From positions 2,429,001 through 2,493,000 of the forward strand of contig NZ_JABFHO010000001.1 in assembly GCF_013404085.1 (NCBI RefSeq): a stretch of DNA of 64,000 nucleotides, in the 5' to 3' direction. Source of the DNA: Winogradskyella helgolandensis. Lineage in GTDB: Bacteria > Bacteroidota > Bacteroidia > Flavobacteriales > Flavobacteriaceae. Below the pieces are notes generated by a model. It was not told the DNA's origin. It saw nothing but the letters and a program-made list of their open reading frames with translations, and searched no databases. The position numbers and the translations under genes are program-made. Each line of letters opens with the position of its first letter. Position 1 is the stretch's first letter. Shown here piece after piece: positions 1 through 9,209 of this stretch.

Positions 1-468
1 AGTGATTTTACGCGACTAGCAACCCGTTTGCGCGAGGCCGGAATGGCGGTTTATGGTATAGGTGAAAAGAAAACGCCAAATCCATTTATAGTGGCTTGTG
101 ATAAGTTTATTTACATAGAGATTCTTAAAAATGAATCTGAAGAAAGTCCTTTAGAATCCACTACAAAAGCATCATCTAAAAACAACTACGATACCATTAC
201 AACAAAAGAAATCAAATTTATAGCCACAACTATAGATGATGTAGCAGATGACGATGGTTGGGCATTTTTGGGTGATGTAGGAAGCTTGCTACAAAAGAAA
301 CAACCTAATTTTGATTCTAGAAATTATGGTTTTCAGAAATTAACTCCTTTAATTAAATCAATTCCGACTTTCGAAATCGAACGACGTGAAGATTCAAAAG
401 GACACAAAAAACTCATATTTGTAAAGTTGAAGGATGAAAAGCCTAAGCGAACTAAGAGAAAAGGGTAG
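1..468 (+). CDS. NYN-domain (LabA/DUF88-like) protein with C-terminal OST-HTH/LOTUS domain, 5' truncated
   Basis: The reading frame is open from base 1, so the N-terminus lies outside the window. The visible start (SDFTRLATRLREAG, then GIGEKKTP and ACDKFIYIE) matches the C-terminal half of NYN/PIN-like ribonuclease domains, in which SD near the beginning belongs to the metal-binding acidic set. The segment ending FLGDVGSLLQKKQPNFDSR and YGFQKLTPLI is typical of an OST-HTH (LOTUS) RNA-binding domain. Family knowledge suggests a nuclease or RNA-binding protein acting on structured RNA; the substrate is not known. The tail is basic (KPKRTKRKG). An internal TTG at 28 could be called as a start, but homology continues upstream of it, so it is not the true start. 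Confidence 0.8.
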   Translation, partial: SDFTRLATRLREAGMAVYGIGEKKTPNPFIVACDKFIYIEILKNESEESPLESTTKASSKNNYDTITTKEIKFIATTIDDVADDDGWAFLGDVGSLLQKKQPNFDSRNYGFQKLTPLIKSIPTFEIERREDSKGHKKLIFVKLKDEKPKRTKRKG

Positions 469-607
469 AGTGATAGTTGTGTAAAGGTGATGAGGTTCTT
501 ACTTATTAAAGAGATGCGCATTATTATGTTTGTTAAAAAGGTAAGATCTAAAAGGATTTTGATTTTATTATTATAAATTGCTAGTTAACCATTTAAAATA
601 ATAATAT

Positions 608-1441
608 ATGAAAAAAATTACTTTCGCGATTGCTCTATTAACATTAGGATTACAGGCGCAGACTTTTCCTAGTCCATATTGTGATATTCCTGAACTAGCG
701 AATCCTTGGGGAGTAGAAGAAATCTCAACGGTGAACTTTTCAGATGCTAGTATTGTAAATACTGACGACATCTCTATTTTAGTAGACGAAACAGCTACAA
801 TTGCAAACGTGGCTCCAGATGAAACGTATACATTGACCCTTACAGGTCATACTTACGGTGACTTTGACGCAAATATAGTAGCTTTTGTAGATTGGAATCA
901 AAATGATATTCTCGATGATGAAGGCGAAGTGTATGAGCTTGGTTTACTTTCAAATACCGATGGAACCGATGGAGTTTTTGTATCTTTAGATATTGCAATT
1001 CCTACAGACGCTGTTTTAGGTGAAACACGTATTAGACTAACAAAAACATATACCAATCTTGTAGGTGAAGGTGAAAACCCTCCTTCTCCCGCTGTAATCG
1101 ATCCTTGTGGTATTCTATTTAATGCATTTGGAGTATCTATTGAGGAAAGTTACGGTCAGGCCTTAGATTTTACATTAAACTTAGCACCTTTAAGTGTTGA
1201 TGAGTTTGAGCTTAACGCTTTAGCTATATATCCTAATCCGGCTCAAGATGTTTTAAATATTGATTATAAGACGACATTAACAGGTGTGAAAATGTACAAT
1301 ATCGTTGGACAGGAAGTTTTGTCGAGAACAACAGCAACATCTCAATTACAATTAGATATCGCAGCGTTTACCTCTGGAATCTATATCGTAAAGTTATTTA
1401 CAGAAGAAGGACAGCATAGTTTTAGAATTGTTAAAGACTAA
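608..1441 (+). CDS. Secreted GEVED-domain protein with T9SS type A sorting domain
   Basis: The 277-residue protein begins with a signal peptide (MKKITFAIALLTLGLQAQ, cleavage probably after QAQ). Residues about 60-190 form a GEVED domain, with the FVDWNQND and DDEGEVYELG signature and the later TRIRLTKTY strand. The last ~75 residues (YPNPAQDVLNI, MYNIVGQEV, FTSGIYIVKLF, RIVKD end) are a type A sorting domain, which sends proteins through the outer membrane by the type IX system. GEVED domains occur in surface adhesins and secreted enzymes, but no catalytic domain is present here, so it is probably a small surface or extracellular protein. It is followed by a strong terminator, so it looks monocistronic. 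Confidence 0.8.
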   Translation: MKKITFAIALLTLGLQAQTFPSPYCDIPELANPWGVEEISTVNFSDASIVNTDDISILVDETATIANVAPDETYTLTLTGHTYGDFDANIVAFVDWNQNDILDDEGEVYELGLLSNTDGTDGVFVSLDIAIPTDAVLGETRIRLTKTYTNLVGEGENPPSPAVIDPCGILFNAFGVSIEESYGQALDFTLNLAPLSVDEFELNALAIYPNPAQDVLNIDYKTTLTGVKMYNIVGQEVLSRTTATSQLQLDIAAFTSGIYIVKLFTEEGQHSFRIVKD

Positions 1442-1466
1442 AAATTTAATCGTATAATTTTAAAAC

Positions 1467-1502
1467 AAAAAAACTTAGTCCTTTATAGACTAAGTTTTTT
1501 TT
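1467..1502. terminator. Bidirectional intrinsic terminator
   Basis: A 14-bp perfect stem (1467-1480 with 1488-1501) encloses a 7-nt loop and has an A tract before it and a T tract after it. It lies between two convergent genes and can stop transcription in both directions. Confidence 0.85.
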
Positions 1503-1524
1503 ATGTTTAAAAGAGAAGTTGCGG

Positions 1525-1875
1525 CTATTTAATAATAACTAGTTCTCCTGTTTCTATAGCTTTTGCATAATCGGCTTTAACTTTGTTTAGAAGACCAAAG
1601 AATTTAGAACCGTCTTTTTTCTTAATAATTACAGTTGTAGAGCCGTTATCTTTTGTGTCTACTTTATCAATAACAACAGCCTCATTATCTACGGATTTAT
1701 AACCCGTAACAACACCGCGTTTTATTAACGTATTTGCTTTAGGAAAATCAATGTGATTAAAGCCTTCAGCAGATGGCGTTTTAACAGTTAGAATATCACC
1801 AACTTTTGGCTCATTATGAGCAGAAGCCGATAAAAAGAATGTAAAGCATAAAAGTGTAAAAAGTAATTTTTTCAT
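1525..1875 (-). CDS. Small periplasmic/secreted protein of unknown function
   Basis: The 116-residue product has a clear signal peptide (MKKLLFTLLCFTFFLSASA, cleavage before HNEP). The mature part is short, lysine-rich and predicted mostly beta, with the pattern VGDILTVKTPSAEGFNHIDFP followed by GVVTGYKSV and VIIKKKDGSKFFG. I do not recognise the family. It has no cysteines after the signal and no transmembrane segment in the mature part. It is convergent with the GEVED gene across a shared terminator, and appears to be transcribed alone. Confidence 0.65.
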   Translation of the reverse strand: MKKLLFTLLCFTFFLSASAHNEPKVGDILTVKTPSAEGFNHIDFPKANTLIKRGVVTGYKSVDNEAVVIDKVDTKDNGSTTVIIKKKDGSKFFGLLNKVKADYAKAIETGELVIIK

Positions 1876-2039
1876 AATTAATTGAGTTTAATTTGATATT
1901 ATGATAAAAATAATGAGATTTATTGGTAGGATTTGTCACTTTTAATAATTCTTAACATTTGTAAATGCAATTTACCTTTAGGATTGATTTTTTCTTATTT
2001 TAGTTTTTTTTAATAACTAATTATAACACCTTATAAACT

Positions 2040-2564
2040 ATGAAATTACTAGGAATAGGATCAAGAATAAACCATTCAGACTATGGAAAAGGAGTGGTTA
2101 CCAACGTCACTTCAAATCACTACTGGGTCACCTTTATAGATAACGGATTAGAGACTATAGATTTAGACTCAGAATTTGAAGTGATTGAAGCCGCAGAAGA
2201 CGAAGTTGATACGGTGAGTTTCTATGAAGTAGAACGCAGTTTAAAGGCCATATTGAAAAAATGGTCTGATGTATCAGAAGTCATCACTATTGCAGATAAA
2301 TGGAAAGGAGGTAAACTCATTATGCAACCTGGAGATACTAATTTAAAGTCGAGTGAAGTACCAATAGATACGTTCTTTCATAAAATTACTATGGTGCGCG
2401 ATCGCTTGCGTGTTATGGAACAAAAGATCAATTCGAGTAATCTAGAGGAACAAGAGAAAATAGACCTTCAGCAATATATAACAAGAAGTTACGGAAGCTT
2501 AACGAGTTTTAATGTGTTGTTTAAATTGAAGAGTCAACAGTTTGTTGGGCAACGCTCTAAATAG
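2040..2564 (+). CDS. Conserved hypothetical cytoplasmic protein, N-terminal Tudor/SH3-like fold
   Basis: The 174-residue protein has no signal peptide. Residues 5-50 (GSRINHSDYGKGVV, then YWVTFIDNGLETIDL) follow the G-x-V-x-H-x-x-Y/F-G-x-G-x-V pattern found in small beta-barrel (Tudor-like) modules, for example at the C-terminus of UvrD/Rep helicases. The remainder is helical and charged, with a possible coiled coil around residues 110-150. The function is unknown; nucleic-acid or protein binding is an inference from the barrel motif. The start ATG lies just after an AT-rich leader and has no obvious partner gene. Confidence 0.6.
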   Translation: MKLLGIGSRINHSDYGKGVVTNVTSNHYWVTFIDNGLETIDLDSEFEVIEAAEDEVDTVSFYEVERSLKAILKKWSDVSEVITIADKWKGGKLIMQPGDTNLKSSEVPIDTFFHKITMVRDRLRVMEQKINSSNLEEQEKIDLQQYITRSYGSLTSFNVLFKLKSQQFVGQRSK

Positions 2565-2608
2565 TTATTATATTCCTAATTAGTGCTCAATACTGTTGAA
2601 TATCGTTG

Positions 2609-2627
2609 ATTCCGACGCTGTCGGAAT
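2609..2627. repeat. Perfect 8-bp stem, 3-nt loop hairpin
   Basis: ATTCCGAC and GTCGGAAT flank the triloop GCT, 45 bp after the stop of the upstream gene. There is no immediate T tract, although the DNA becomes T-rich about 12 bp later. It may act as a weak terminator or be a dispersed palindromic repeat. Confidence 0.45.
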
Positions 2628-2711
2628 TTAGGTGTTTAATTTTTGTTTTATTGGGTGCTTAGGTTGTGGTTGATTTACATTTTTAAATTAGCAACTTTGC
2701 ATGAAAAAAAA

Positions 2712-3494
2712 TTAAAGATTTAGCCCTTTAACATCGGTTAGTTCTATTCCTAAAAACAAAAACTTATGAAAGGTTGGTAATTGTGCACCGCTTTCTGTAG
2801 TAATCCAGTTTTCCCAAGTAGCCTCTATGCCTTCAATAGGAAGAATATCTACCCACATTTGAAAGCTTTTTGGTTTCCCAGAATCATCTAAATGCCATAA
2901 ATAGGAATCGCCAGGCGTTGTTCCGCCAGAAGTGTAAGTCACTAATAGTGCATTCTTTTGGTCTTCCGTTTTTACTAAGCGACGTTCAACTCCAGCATCA
3001 AATACTTTGTAAGGTGCAACCAACCAAAACGAATCGTTGTTAAAATAACTTTCGGCTTTTGTAATATAATCTTGTTTTTCAATGCCGTTGTATTCTTGTT
3101 CTAAAACAAAAACTTTTGAGTTATTTCGATTTTCCAAATCTAAAATTACGGTGAAATCGTCCCAATACACTTCACAAGTTTTATCAGATTTATACCATTT
3201 ATAATGGTGTCTACCTTTAAACGTCCATTCTATATATGCCGTATTTAAATAAGCTTCTTCATTTAAGGCTTGTAGCATATTTGTTGCTAACTGGTCGGCT
3301 TTAGCTCCTTGTTCGCCTGTCGGCAACTCTTCATTGTATTTAAAATATATAAACCCGAAGAGTAGGAGGGTTGGTAAGGTGAAGAATACGATGAGTCCAC
3401 CTATTATTTTAAATGCTTTTTTTAGTTTAGATTGCTTAGCCACGACGTGTTGAATTGTTTGTTGTGCAAATTTAGTATAAATAGTTGACGTCAT
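2712..3494 (-). CDS. Membrane-anchored hypothetical protein
   Basis: With the ATG at 3494 the product is about 260 residues. A TTG six codons further upstream lies inside a dispersed repeat and is a less likely start. A single hydrophobic segment (IIGGLIVFFTLPTLLLFGFIYF) near residues 30-52 is followed by a soluble, probably extracytoplasmic domain rich in aromatic residues (YIEWTFKGRHHYKWYKSDK, then WDDFTVILDLENRN). I do not recognise the family. The C-terminal domain has the look of a small lipocalin-like or DUF-type beta protein. The neighbours (tricorn-like protease upstream on the same strand) give no clear functional link. Confidence 0.6.
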   Translation of the reverse strand: MTSTIYTKFAQQTIQHVVAKQSKLKKAFKIIGGLIVFFTLPTLLLFGFIYFKYNEELPTGEQGAKADQLATNMLQALNEEAYLNTAYIEWTFKGRHHYKWYKSDKTCEVYWDDFTVILDLENRNNSKVFVLEQEYNGIEKQDYITKAESYFNNDSFWLVAPYKVFDAGVERRLVKTEDQKNALLVTYTSGGTTPGDSYLWHLDDSGKPKSFQMWVDILPIEGIEATWENWITTESGAQLPTFHKFLFLGIELTDVKGLNL

Positions 3495-3582
3495 GGCGAG
3501 GAAGAATGACAAAGCAATCTGTTGAATGTTTCATTATACTTTCAATTCGTTCCTCGTAACAAGTTCAAGCCTTATAATGACG
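3488..3582. repeat. Degenerate dispersed GCGAGGA/AAGCAATC intergenic repeat
   Basis: The segment holds GTCATGGCGAGGA, then AAGCAATCTGTTG, and later the complementary half TTCGTTCCTCG and ATGACG. This resembles the widespread intergenic palindromic repeat seen in many bacteria as GTCATTGCGAGGA...AAGCAATC. The halves are diverged and form an imperfect hairpin between two minus-strand genes. Confidence 0.5.
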
Positions 3583-3588
3583 TAAAAC

Positions 3589-6500
3589 TTAATTATCAGA
3601 TTTATAACCTTCAGGACGTTTCCATCGTACAGGTGCTTTTGGTTCTGGTTTTAATTCAAACTCATTATTCTTAAGTAATTTCATAGCTTCTTCAACAGCA
3701 CGTTCTAACTGCGGATCGATGCCTTTAGATGTTAATTTGGGATCTTGTATCACTTCAATATCTGGTGCTACACCTTCACCTTCAACAGCCCATTCCCCAT
3801 TGACGTCGTAAAATCCACCACGAGGAGCTACCATTCCGCCTCCATCAATAAAAGGTGGAGTGTCCCAAGTACCTACAAGGCCTCCCCAAGTTCTGGTGCC
3901 AATCATCGGTCCTATATTTTTCATTTTAAACATGTAAGGCAGTAAATCACCACCTGATCCAGCACGTTCGTTAATCAACATGACTTTTGGTCCCCAAATT
4001 CCAGCCATTGGTGTGGTCCATGGTCGGTTATCATTAGCTCTACTGTTAAAGTAGCCAAACAATTCACGCGACATAATATCTATCATATAATCAGCAGCCG
4101 AACCACCTCCATTATTTCGTTCGTCTATAATCACTCCTTTTTTATCTTGTTGTGAAAAATAGTATCGGTTAAATGATGTGAAGCCGCCTTCTCCTGTGTT
4201 TGGTACATAGACATAGGCCAATTTACCATTAGAGAGTTCGTCTACTTTTCTACGGTTGCTTTCAATCCAATCCATAGTTCGTAAACCTCTTTCACTACTA
4301 ACAGGCTTTATTAAAATAGTTTTGGCATCTGCTAGCGATGGTTTAGAGTTTACTGTAATGTTAATTTCACGACCAGCCGTTTGCTCTAACACACTGTAAG
4401 GATTTACAGTTTCAGAAAGCTCTTTGCCATTTATCGCTAAAATATAATCACCGACATTTACATTAATTCCATGTTGTGCTAAGGGAGCATTTATATCAGG
4501 ATTCCAGCGTTCTCCACTAAAGATTTTAGCAATTTTATAATTGCCATTTTCTAGTTCTAAATCACAACCTAATAAACCTACTGGTACACGATCTACATTT
4601 GGAAAGTCTCCACCATAGACGTAAGAATGTCCAATAGCAACTTCGCCACTCATAATATCCACAACGTAATTTAAGTCGGTTCTATGGCGTACATGGTCTA
4701 TCCAAGGCGAATACCATTTGTAAATGGCGTCCCAAGGAGCACCATGAACATTATCTACATATAAGAAATCGCGCATATATCTCCAACCTTCTTTAAATAT
4801 TTGATGCGCTTCAGCTTTAGGGTCTATCTTTATTTTTAGATTGGTTTTTAAATTATCTTTTCCAGGTTTTGGTGGAGCTTTGGTATCAGACATTACCCAA
4901 TTTCCTTTTTGAAATAATAGTATTGAATTTCGGTCTTTCGAAGCGACCATTTGCCATACACCATCAGCATAGTCCGTTTTTTCTTCTTTTTCAACGTCAA
5001 ACGTATAGACTTTAAGGCCGTCTTCATTTGGAATTGATTCAGAAACAAATACGCTATTTTCAGGACCTTTAAGAAGTCCGATATAATTCCGAGCTGGCAA
5101 ATCTAAAGCGACAGCTCTGTCAAAAATTCCAGTTTCGGTAATGGTAACTGAAATGTTTTTAGCTTCTTCTTTGTCATTATCCTTGTCATTATCCTTGTCT
5201 TTTTTCTTGTCTTTAGCTTTCTTATCGCTATCCTTATTTTTCTTTTCAATCTCCTCCATATCATTTTTTGGAAGATTTGGTGCATCATCTTTAGCATTTA
5301 AAACGATGGCATATAAACTGCGTGATAAAGTGGCAGCAGAGTCGTAGTTACTCATGTCTAACCAACCTGTTTGAAGACCATAATTGGTGCTTGCTAAAGT
5401 GTAAATGTATTTACCCGAAGCATCCCAAACCGGACTAATAGCATCTGCAATAGGGTCGGTGAGTTGCATCGTTTTCTTTGAGTCAATATTATAAGCAAAA
5501 ATAGATTTGAAATGACTCTCTAATTGTTTTGAAAATGCAATCCACTTACTATCTGGAGACCACACCGGATTCATAGTTCGGTTAGGATGTGCGTAACGAT
5601 CAGTTGCTACGATTTCAGTTTTTTTAGTTTCTAAATTAAGCACCCAAATATTGTAATGTGTGTCTGTGTAAGCGATGTGTTTTCCATCTGGTGACCAATC
5701 GGGTTGAAAATAGAAGGTCGGATTTGGTAGATTAATCGCTTCTACATTTTGCCCATTTTGATCGGCTATTAGTAATTGGTATTCACCATTTTTATCCGAA
5801 AACCACGCCACTTTATCACCTTTAGGAGACCAAATCGGATTGCGATCTGCAACGCCAGGTGAGTTGGTAATATTCATCCAAGTGCCGTTTTCTTTAGGAA
5901 TTGTAAAAATCTCACCACGATACTCAAAAATGGCACGTTTACCATTTGGTGATAGATTAGGATTAGATAAATTTGAAGCAGATACATCTTCCCATTTTGT
6001 TCTATAAAAGTTTAAATCTGCTTTAACATCTATATGTAATTGTGTTGTATTTCCTGACGTTGGATTGTAAGTATGAAGATAACCACCTTGTTCATAAACA
6101 ATCTTGTCTTCACTGGCATCTAAGCTTTTTACATCAAATTTCTTATGAAAGGTAATTTGCTTTTCTTCTTTGGTGTTTGGATTAAAAGACCAAATATTCA
6201 TGGTATAATCGCGCTCAGACATAAAATACACCAGCCCATTTAACCACACAGGGTCTAAGTGTCGTTCTTTTGTAGGCTGAGAAGTTCTAATGAGTTCTTT
6301 CGTTTCCATATTCACCACCCAAATTGGTAAGGCTTGGCCACCACGATAATTTCTCCATTCGGCATCCCAACCTGTAATTGGTGTGTAGGCTAAATACTTA
6401 CCATCATGAGACAGTTCTCCGTAGGCCGCTCTGGGAATATCTAAGGCTTCTGGTAAACCTCCTTTTGTTGACACCGTAAAAAACTTACTCGTCATTGTCG

Positions 6501-6879
6501 GTTGACTTTCTCTACTAGATCTAAAGAGTACCTTTCCATCAGGAGTCCAACCTTGAACAAAGTCTCCTTCAGGATGAAAGGTTAATCGTTTTGGTTCTCC
6601 TCCTTCAGAGGGCATCACAAACACATCAACATTACCATCGTATTGTGCTGTAAAGGCAATCTGGGTTCCATCATTAGAAAAATGTGGATTAGATTCGTAA
6701 CCATCGTCGCTGGTTAATCTAATTGCAGTTCCGCCATTTACGGAAGCTTTCCATAAGTCGTTGGCATAGACAAATACAACATCACTGCCATGTAAAGTGG
6801 GTTGTCTTAAGAGTTGTGTGCCTTGGGAAAATGAAAATAGTGAGCAACAGAATGCTAGTGTAACAATACATTGTTTCAT
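3589..6879 (-). CDS. Tricorn-like S41 family protease with WD40/PD40 beta-propeller
   Basis: The 1096-residue protein has a signal peptide (MKQCIVTLAFCCSLFSFSQG). Residues about 25-520 hold repeated PD40/TolB-like blades (for example WSPKGDKVAWFSDKNG, WSPDGKHIAYTDTH, WSPDSKWIAFSKQ). A Lys/Asp-rich spacer (~545-575) follows, then a tricorn C1-like region, a PDZ-like segment (GDYILAINGKEL) and the C2 protease core with NNGGGSAADY and AGSGGD, whose Ser975 fits the tricorn nucleophile. Known homologues degrade peptides; the signal peptide places this one in the periplasm, unlike archaeal cytoplasmic tricorn. The length matches the family. The His next to Ser in tricorn could not be placed with certainty (GHSYVYGG is the best candidate). 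Confidence 0.88.
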   Translation of the reverse strand: MKQCIVTLAFCCSLFSFSQGTQLLRQPTLHGSDVVFVYANDLWKASVNGGTAIRLTSDDGYESNPHFSNDGTQIAFTAQYDGNVDVFVMPSEGGEPKRLTFHPEGDFVQGWTPDGKVLFRSSRESQPTMTSKFFTVSTKGGLPEALDIPRAAYGELSHDGKYLAYTPITGWDAEWRNYRGGQALPIWVVNMETKELIRTSQPTKERHLDPVWLNGLVYFMSERDYTMNIWSFNPNTKEEKQITFHKKFDVKSLDASEDKIVYEQGGYLHTYNPTSGNTTQLHIDVKADLNFYRTKWEDVSASNLSNPNLSPNGKRAIFEYRGEIFTIPKENGTWMNITNSPGVADRNPIWSPKGDKVAWFSDKNGEYQLLIADQNGQNVEAINLPNPTFYFQPDWSPDGKHIAYTDTHYNIWVLNLETKKTEIVATDRYAHPNRTMNPVWSPDSKWIAFSKQLESHFKSIFAYNIDSKKTMQLTDPIADAISPVWDASGKYIYTLASTNYGLQTGWLDMSNYDSAATLSRSLYAIVLNAKDDAPNLPKNDMEEIEKKNKDSDKKAKDKKKDKDNDKDNDKEEAKNISVTITETGIFDRAVALDLPARNYIGLLKGPENSVFVSESIPNEDGLKVYTFDVEKEEKTDYADGVWQMVASKDRNSILLFQKGNWVMSDTKAPPKPGKDNLKTNLKIKIDPKAEAHQIFKEGWRYMRDFLYVDNVHGAPWDAIYKWYSPWIDHVRHRTDLNYVVDIMSGEVAIGHSYVYGGDFPNVDRVPVGLLGCDLELENGNYKIAKIFSGERWNPDINAPLAQHGINVNVGDYILAINGKELSETVNPYSVLEQTAGREINITVNSKPSLADAKTILIKPVSSERGLRTMDWIESNRRKVDELSNGKLAYVYVPNTGEGGFTSFNRYYFSQQDKKGVIIDERNNGGGSAADYMIDIMSRELFGYFNSRANDNRPWTTPMAGIWGPKVMLINERAGSGGDLLPYMFKMKNIGPMIGTRTWGGLVGTWDTPPFIDGGGMVAPRGGFYDVNGEWAVEGEGVAPDIEVIQDPKLTSKGIDPQLERAVEEAMKLLKNNEFELKPEPKAPVRWKRPEGYKSDN

Positions 6880-7032
6880 GTTTGGTTGGTTTTGATACGT
6901 AGGTTTTACTATGGAATTCGGTGAGGATAAATATACAATTTACAGTTTGTAGATTATTTAAAAAGATGTTAAAAACCAATTAAACAACTTAAATTCAGGG
7001 CTTTTATTATAGGATAGGGTTTAAAGCATTAA

Positions 7033-7644
7033 TTAAGTACTAAAATCTTCAAACTGTTTCTCTATCTCAATTCGTTTTGTAATACTGAACGCTCTAAGGT
7101 CTTCAAAAAATAGGGTAAAATCAGTTTCAAAAGCGTCGTAATGCTCTTTTAATTCTTTGGTGGCTTCATTCATTTTAGAACGGCCTTTTGTTCTTTGGTT
7201 CATGCCATTTAGAACAATTTGAATGCCTTCCACAGTCGTATAACTGAGAAGCCAATTACCTTCTATCATTATCGGAGTTATTCTTTTAAAACGAGGCGGT
7301 AGAATGTCTATGTTTTTGGTCAAACTAGTATAAAAATCGGAGATGTAACTCTCTAGCGGAATATCAGAATACGTTTTCCAATTTTTAGCTAAAAAGTGAT
7401 CGAAAAATATATCTACAATAACGCCACTATAATGACTGTAACCTTTATGTAAGCGTTTAGTGCATTGTCTAAAAAGCGGATGTGCATCTGTAAATGTATC
7501 AATATTGCGATGCAATTGAATACCAATTTGGATGTCTTTAGGGTATAATTTATACTTATTACCTCTAACTCCGTCTGCGACAAAGTTGCCTATAGCAATG
7601 TGTTCATTGTCTCCTGAAAGATAAATATGAGCGAGAAAATTCAT
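7033..7644 (-). CDS. ACP phosphodiesterase family protein (AcpH-like)
   Basis: The 203-residue protein begins MNFLAHIYLSG and continues with GNFVADGVRG, QLHRNIDTFTDAHP and VDIFFDHFLA. These His/Asp motifs are the HD-like metal-binding signature of acyl-carrier-protein phosphodiesterase, which removes the 4'-phosphopantetheine arm from ACP. The length (E. coli AcpH is about 190 residues) and motif order agree. In flavobacteria these proteins are often annotated this way without direct proof, so a general metal-dependent hydrolase remains possible. It is divergent from glmM, and the two start codons are about 80 bp apart. Confidence 0.75.
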   Translation of the reverse strand: MNFLAHIYLSGDNEHIAIGNFVADGVRGNKYKLYPKDIQIGIQLHRNIDTFTDAHPLFRQCTKRLHKGYSHYSGVIVDIFFDHFLAKNWKTYSDIPLESYISDFYTSLTKNIDILPPRFKRITPIMIEGNWLLSYTTVEGIQIVLNGMNQRTKGRSKMNEATKELKEHYDAFETDFTLFFEDLRAFSITKRIEIEKQFEDFST

Positions 7645-7698
7645 ATTTCGAAATTACAAATTCATAATCACAAAATAGTTAAAAACGGTATATCTATT

Positions 7699-7706
7699 TA
7701 TATTTG
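7699..7706 (+). promoter_or_regulatory. Bacteroidota-type -7 element for glmM
   Basis: TATATTTG fits the TAnnTTTG consensus of the Bacteroidota primary sigma factor and lies 18 bp before the glmM ATG. I did not find a convincing -33 TTG at the usual distance. Confidence 0.5.
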
Positions 7707-7724
7707 TTAAAAATTGAAACATAC

Positions 7725-9113
7725 ATGACATTAATAAAATCAATATCAGGAATTAGAGGCACTATTGGAGGAGCAGTAGACGATAACTTAACACCAATAG
7801 ATGCGGTTAAATTTGCGGCAGCTTATGGCACTTGGTTAAAACAGCAGCGAGACAAAGATAATTATATCGTGGTTGTTGGTCGTGATGCTCGTATTTCGGG
7901 TGAAATGATTCAGAATTTAGTAATGAATACTTTAGTTGGCCTGGGGATTCATGTGATTGATTTAGGCTTATCTACAACACCAACTGTAGAGATTGCAGTT
8001 CCTTTAGAACATGCCGATGGTGGTATTATTTTAACAGCAAGTCATAACCCAAAGCAATGGAATGCTTTAAAACTTCTTAATGCTAAAGGTGAATTTTTGA
8101 ATGGAGCAGAAGGACAGAAGATATTAGAGATTGCAGAATCTAACAGCATGAATTTTGCTGAGGTGGACGATTTAGGAAAAATAACCATTAATGATGCCTA
8201 TATTGATATTCATATTGATGAAGTCTTAGACTTAGACTTAGTGAATGTGCAAGCCATAAAAGACGCTAATTTTAAAGTAGTTGTTGATGGTGTGAATTCT
8301 ACAGGAGGTATTGCTATTCCATTATTACTAGAACGTTTAGGTGTTGAGCCTGTGAAATTATATTGTGATCCAACGGGTCATTTTCCACATAATCCAGAAC
8401 CACTTAAAGAGCATTTAGGTGATTTAGCAGAAGCGGTGGTGAAAGCACATGCAGATTTCGGAATTGTTGTAGATCCTGATGTGGATCGTTTGGCATTTAT
8501 GGATGAAACAGGAGAAATGTTTGGTGAAGAATATACATTGGTCGCTTGTGCAGATTACGTATTAAGTAAAACGCCAGGGAATACGGTAAGTAACATGAGT
8601 TCTACACGTGCGTTGCGCGATGTTACAGAAAAGCATGGTGGTACTTACGAAGCTAGTGCTGTAGGTGAAGTCAATGTTGTAACTTTAATGAAAAAGAATA
8701 ACGTTGTTATTGGTGGTGAAGGTAATGGAGGTATTATTTATCCGGAATCACATTACGGACGTGATGCTTTAGTTGGTGTGGCTTTATTTTTAAGTTTATT
8801 AGCTGAAAAGCAAATGAAAGTAAGTGAATTGAGAGCCTCTTACCCAAATTACTTTATGAGTAAAAAGAAGATTCAGTTAACGCCAGGATTGGATGTCGAT
8901 GGGATTTTAAAAACTATGGAAGCGAATTATAGTCATGAAAATTTAACCACCATTGATGGAGTTAAAATTGACTTTGCAGATAGTTGGGTACACCTTCGTA
9001 AGAGTAACACAGAACCTATTATTAGAATTTATACAGAAGCTCCTTCGCAAGCAGCAGCAGATACTTTAGCGAATCGAATTATTGGAGAAATTAAAGCGAT
9101 TGCCAATATTTAA
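7725..9113 (+). CDS. glmM: Phosphoglucosamine mutase
   Basis: It interconverts glucosamine-6-phosphate and glucosamine-1-phosphate in the cytoplasm, feeding UDP-GlcNAc synthesis for peptidoglycan and lipopolysaccharide. The ATG at 7725 is preferred to a TTG seven codons upstream because it gives the usual family N-terminus (MTLIKSISGIRGTIGG). Landmarks of the alpha-D-phosphohexomutase family are present: the phosphoserine loop TASHNP, the Mg-binding loop DPDVDRLAF, the sugar-binding GGEGNGGIIYPESHYGRD and the C-terminal phosphate-binding RKSNTEPIIRIYTEA. The length of 462 residues is normal for the family. Phosphomannomutase activity cannot be excluded from sequence alone. Confidence 0.85.
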   Translation: MTLIKSISGIRGTIGGAVDDNLTPIDAVKFAAAYGTWLKQQRDKDNYIVVVGRDARISGEMIQNLVMNTLVGLGIHVIDLGLSTTPTVEIAVPLEHADGGIILTASHNPKQWNALKLLNAKGEFLNGAEGQKILEIAESNSMNFAEVDDLGKITINDAYIDIHIDEVLDLDLVNVQAIKDANFKVVVDGVNSTGGIAIPLLLERLGVEPVKLYCDPTGHFPHNPEPLKEHLGDLAEAVVKAHADFGIVVDPDVDRLAFMDETGEMFGEEYTLVACADYVLSKTPGNTVSNMSSTRALRDVTEKHGGTYEASAVGEVNVVTLMKKNNVVIGGEGNGGIIYPESHYGRDALVGVALFLSLLAEKQMKVSELRASYPNYFMSKKKIQLTPGLDVDGILKTMEANYSHENLTTIDGVKIDFADSWVHLRKSNTEPIIRIYTEAPSQAAADTLANRIIGEIKAIANI

Positions 9114-9209
9114 TATCTTTAAGTTGGCTTAAATAGCTCAAAATCTGAAGTAAACAAACGTACCTTAAATGCTATTGATTTTATAGGTGTAAAGTAAAAT
9201 GACAGAAGG

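Noticed and set aside
5141..5347. Ser/Leu/Phe-rich plus-strand frame opposite the tricorn-like gene
   Set aside because: Complement of the Lys/Asp repeat tract, typical composition artefact.
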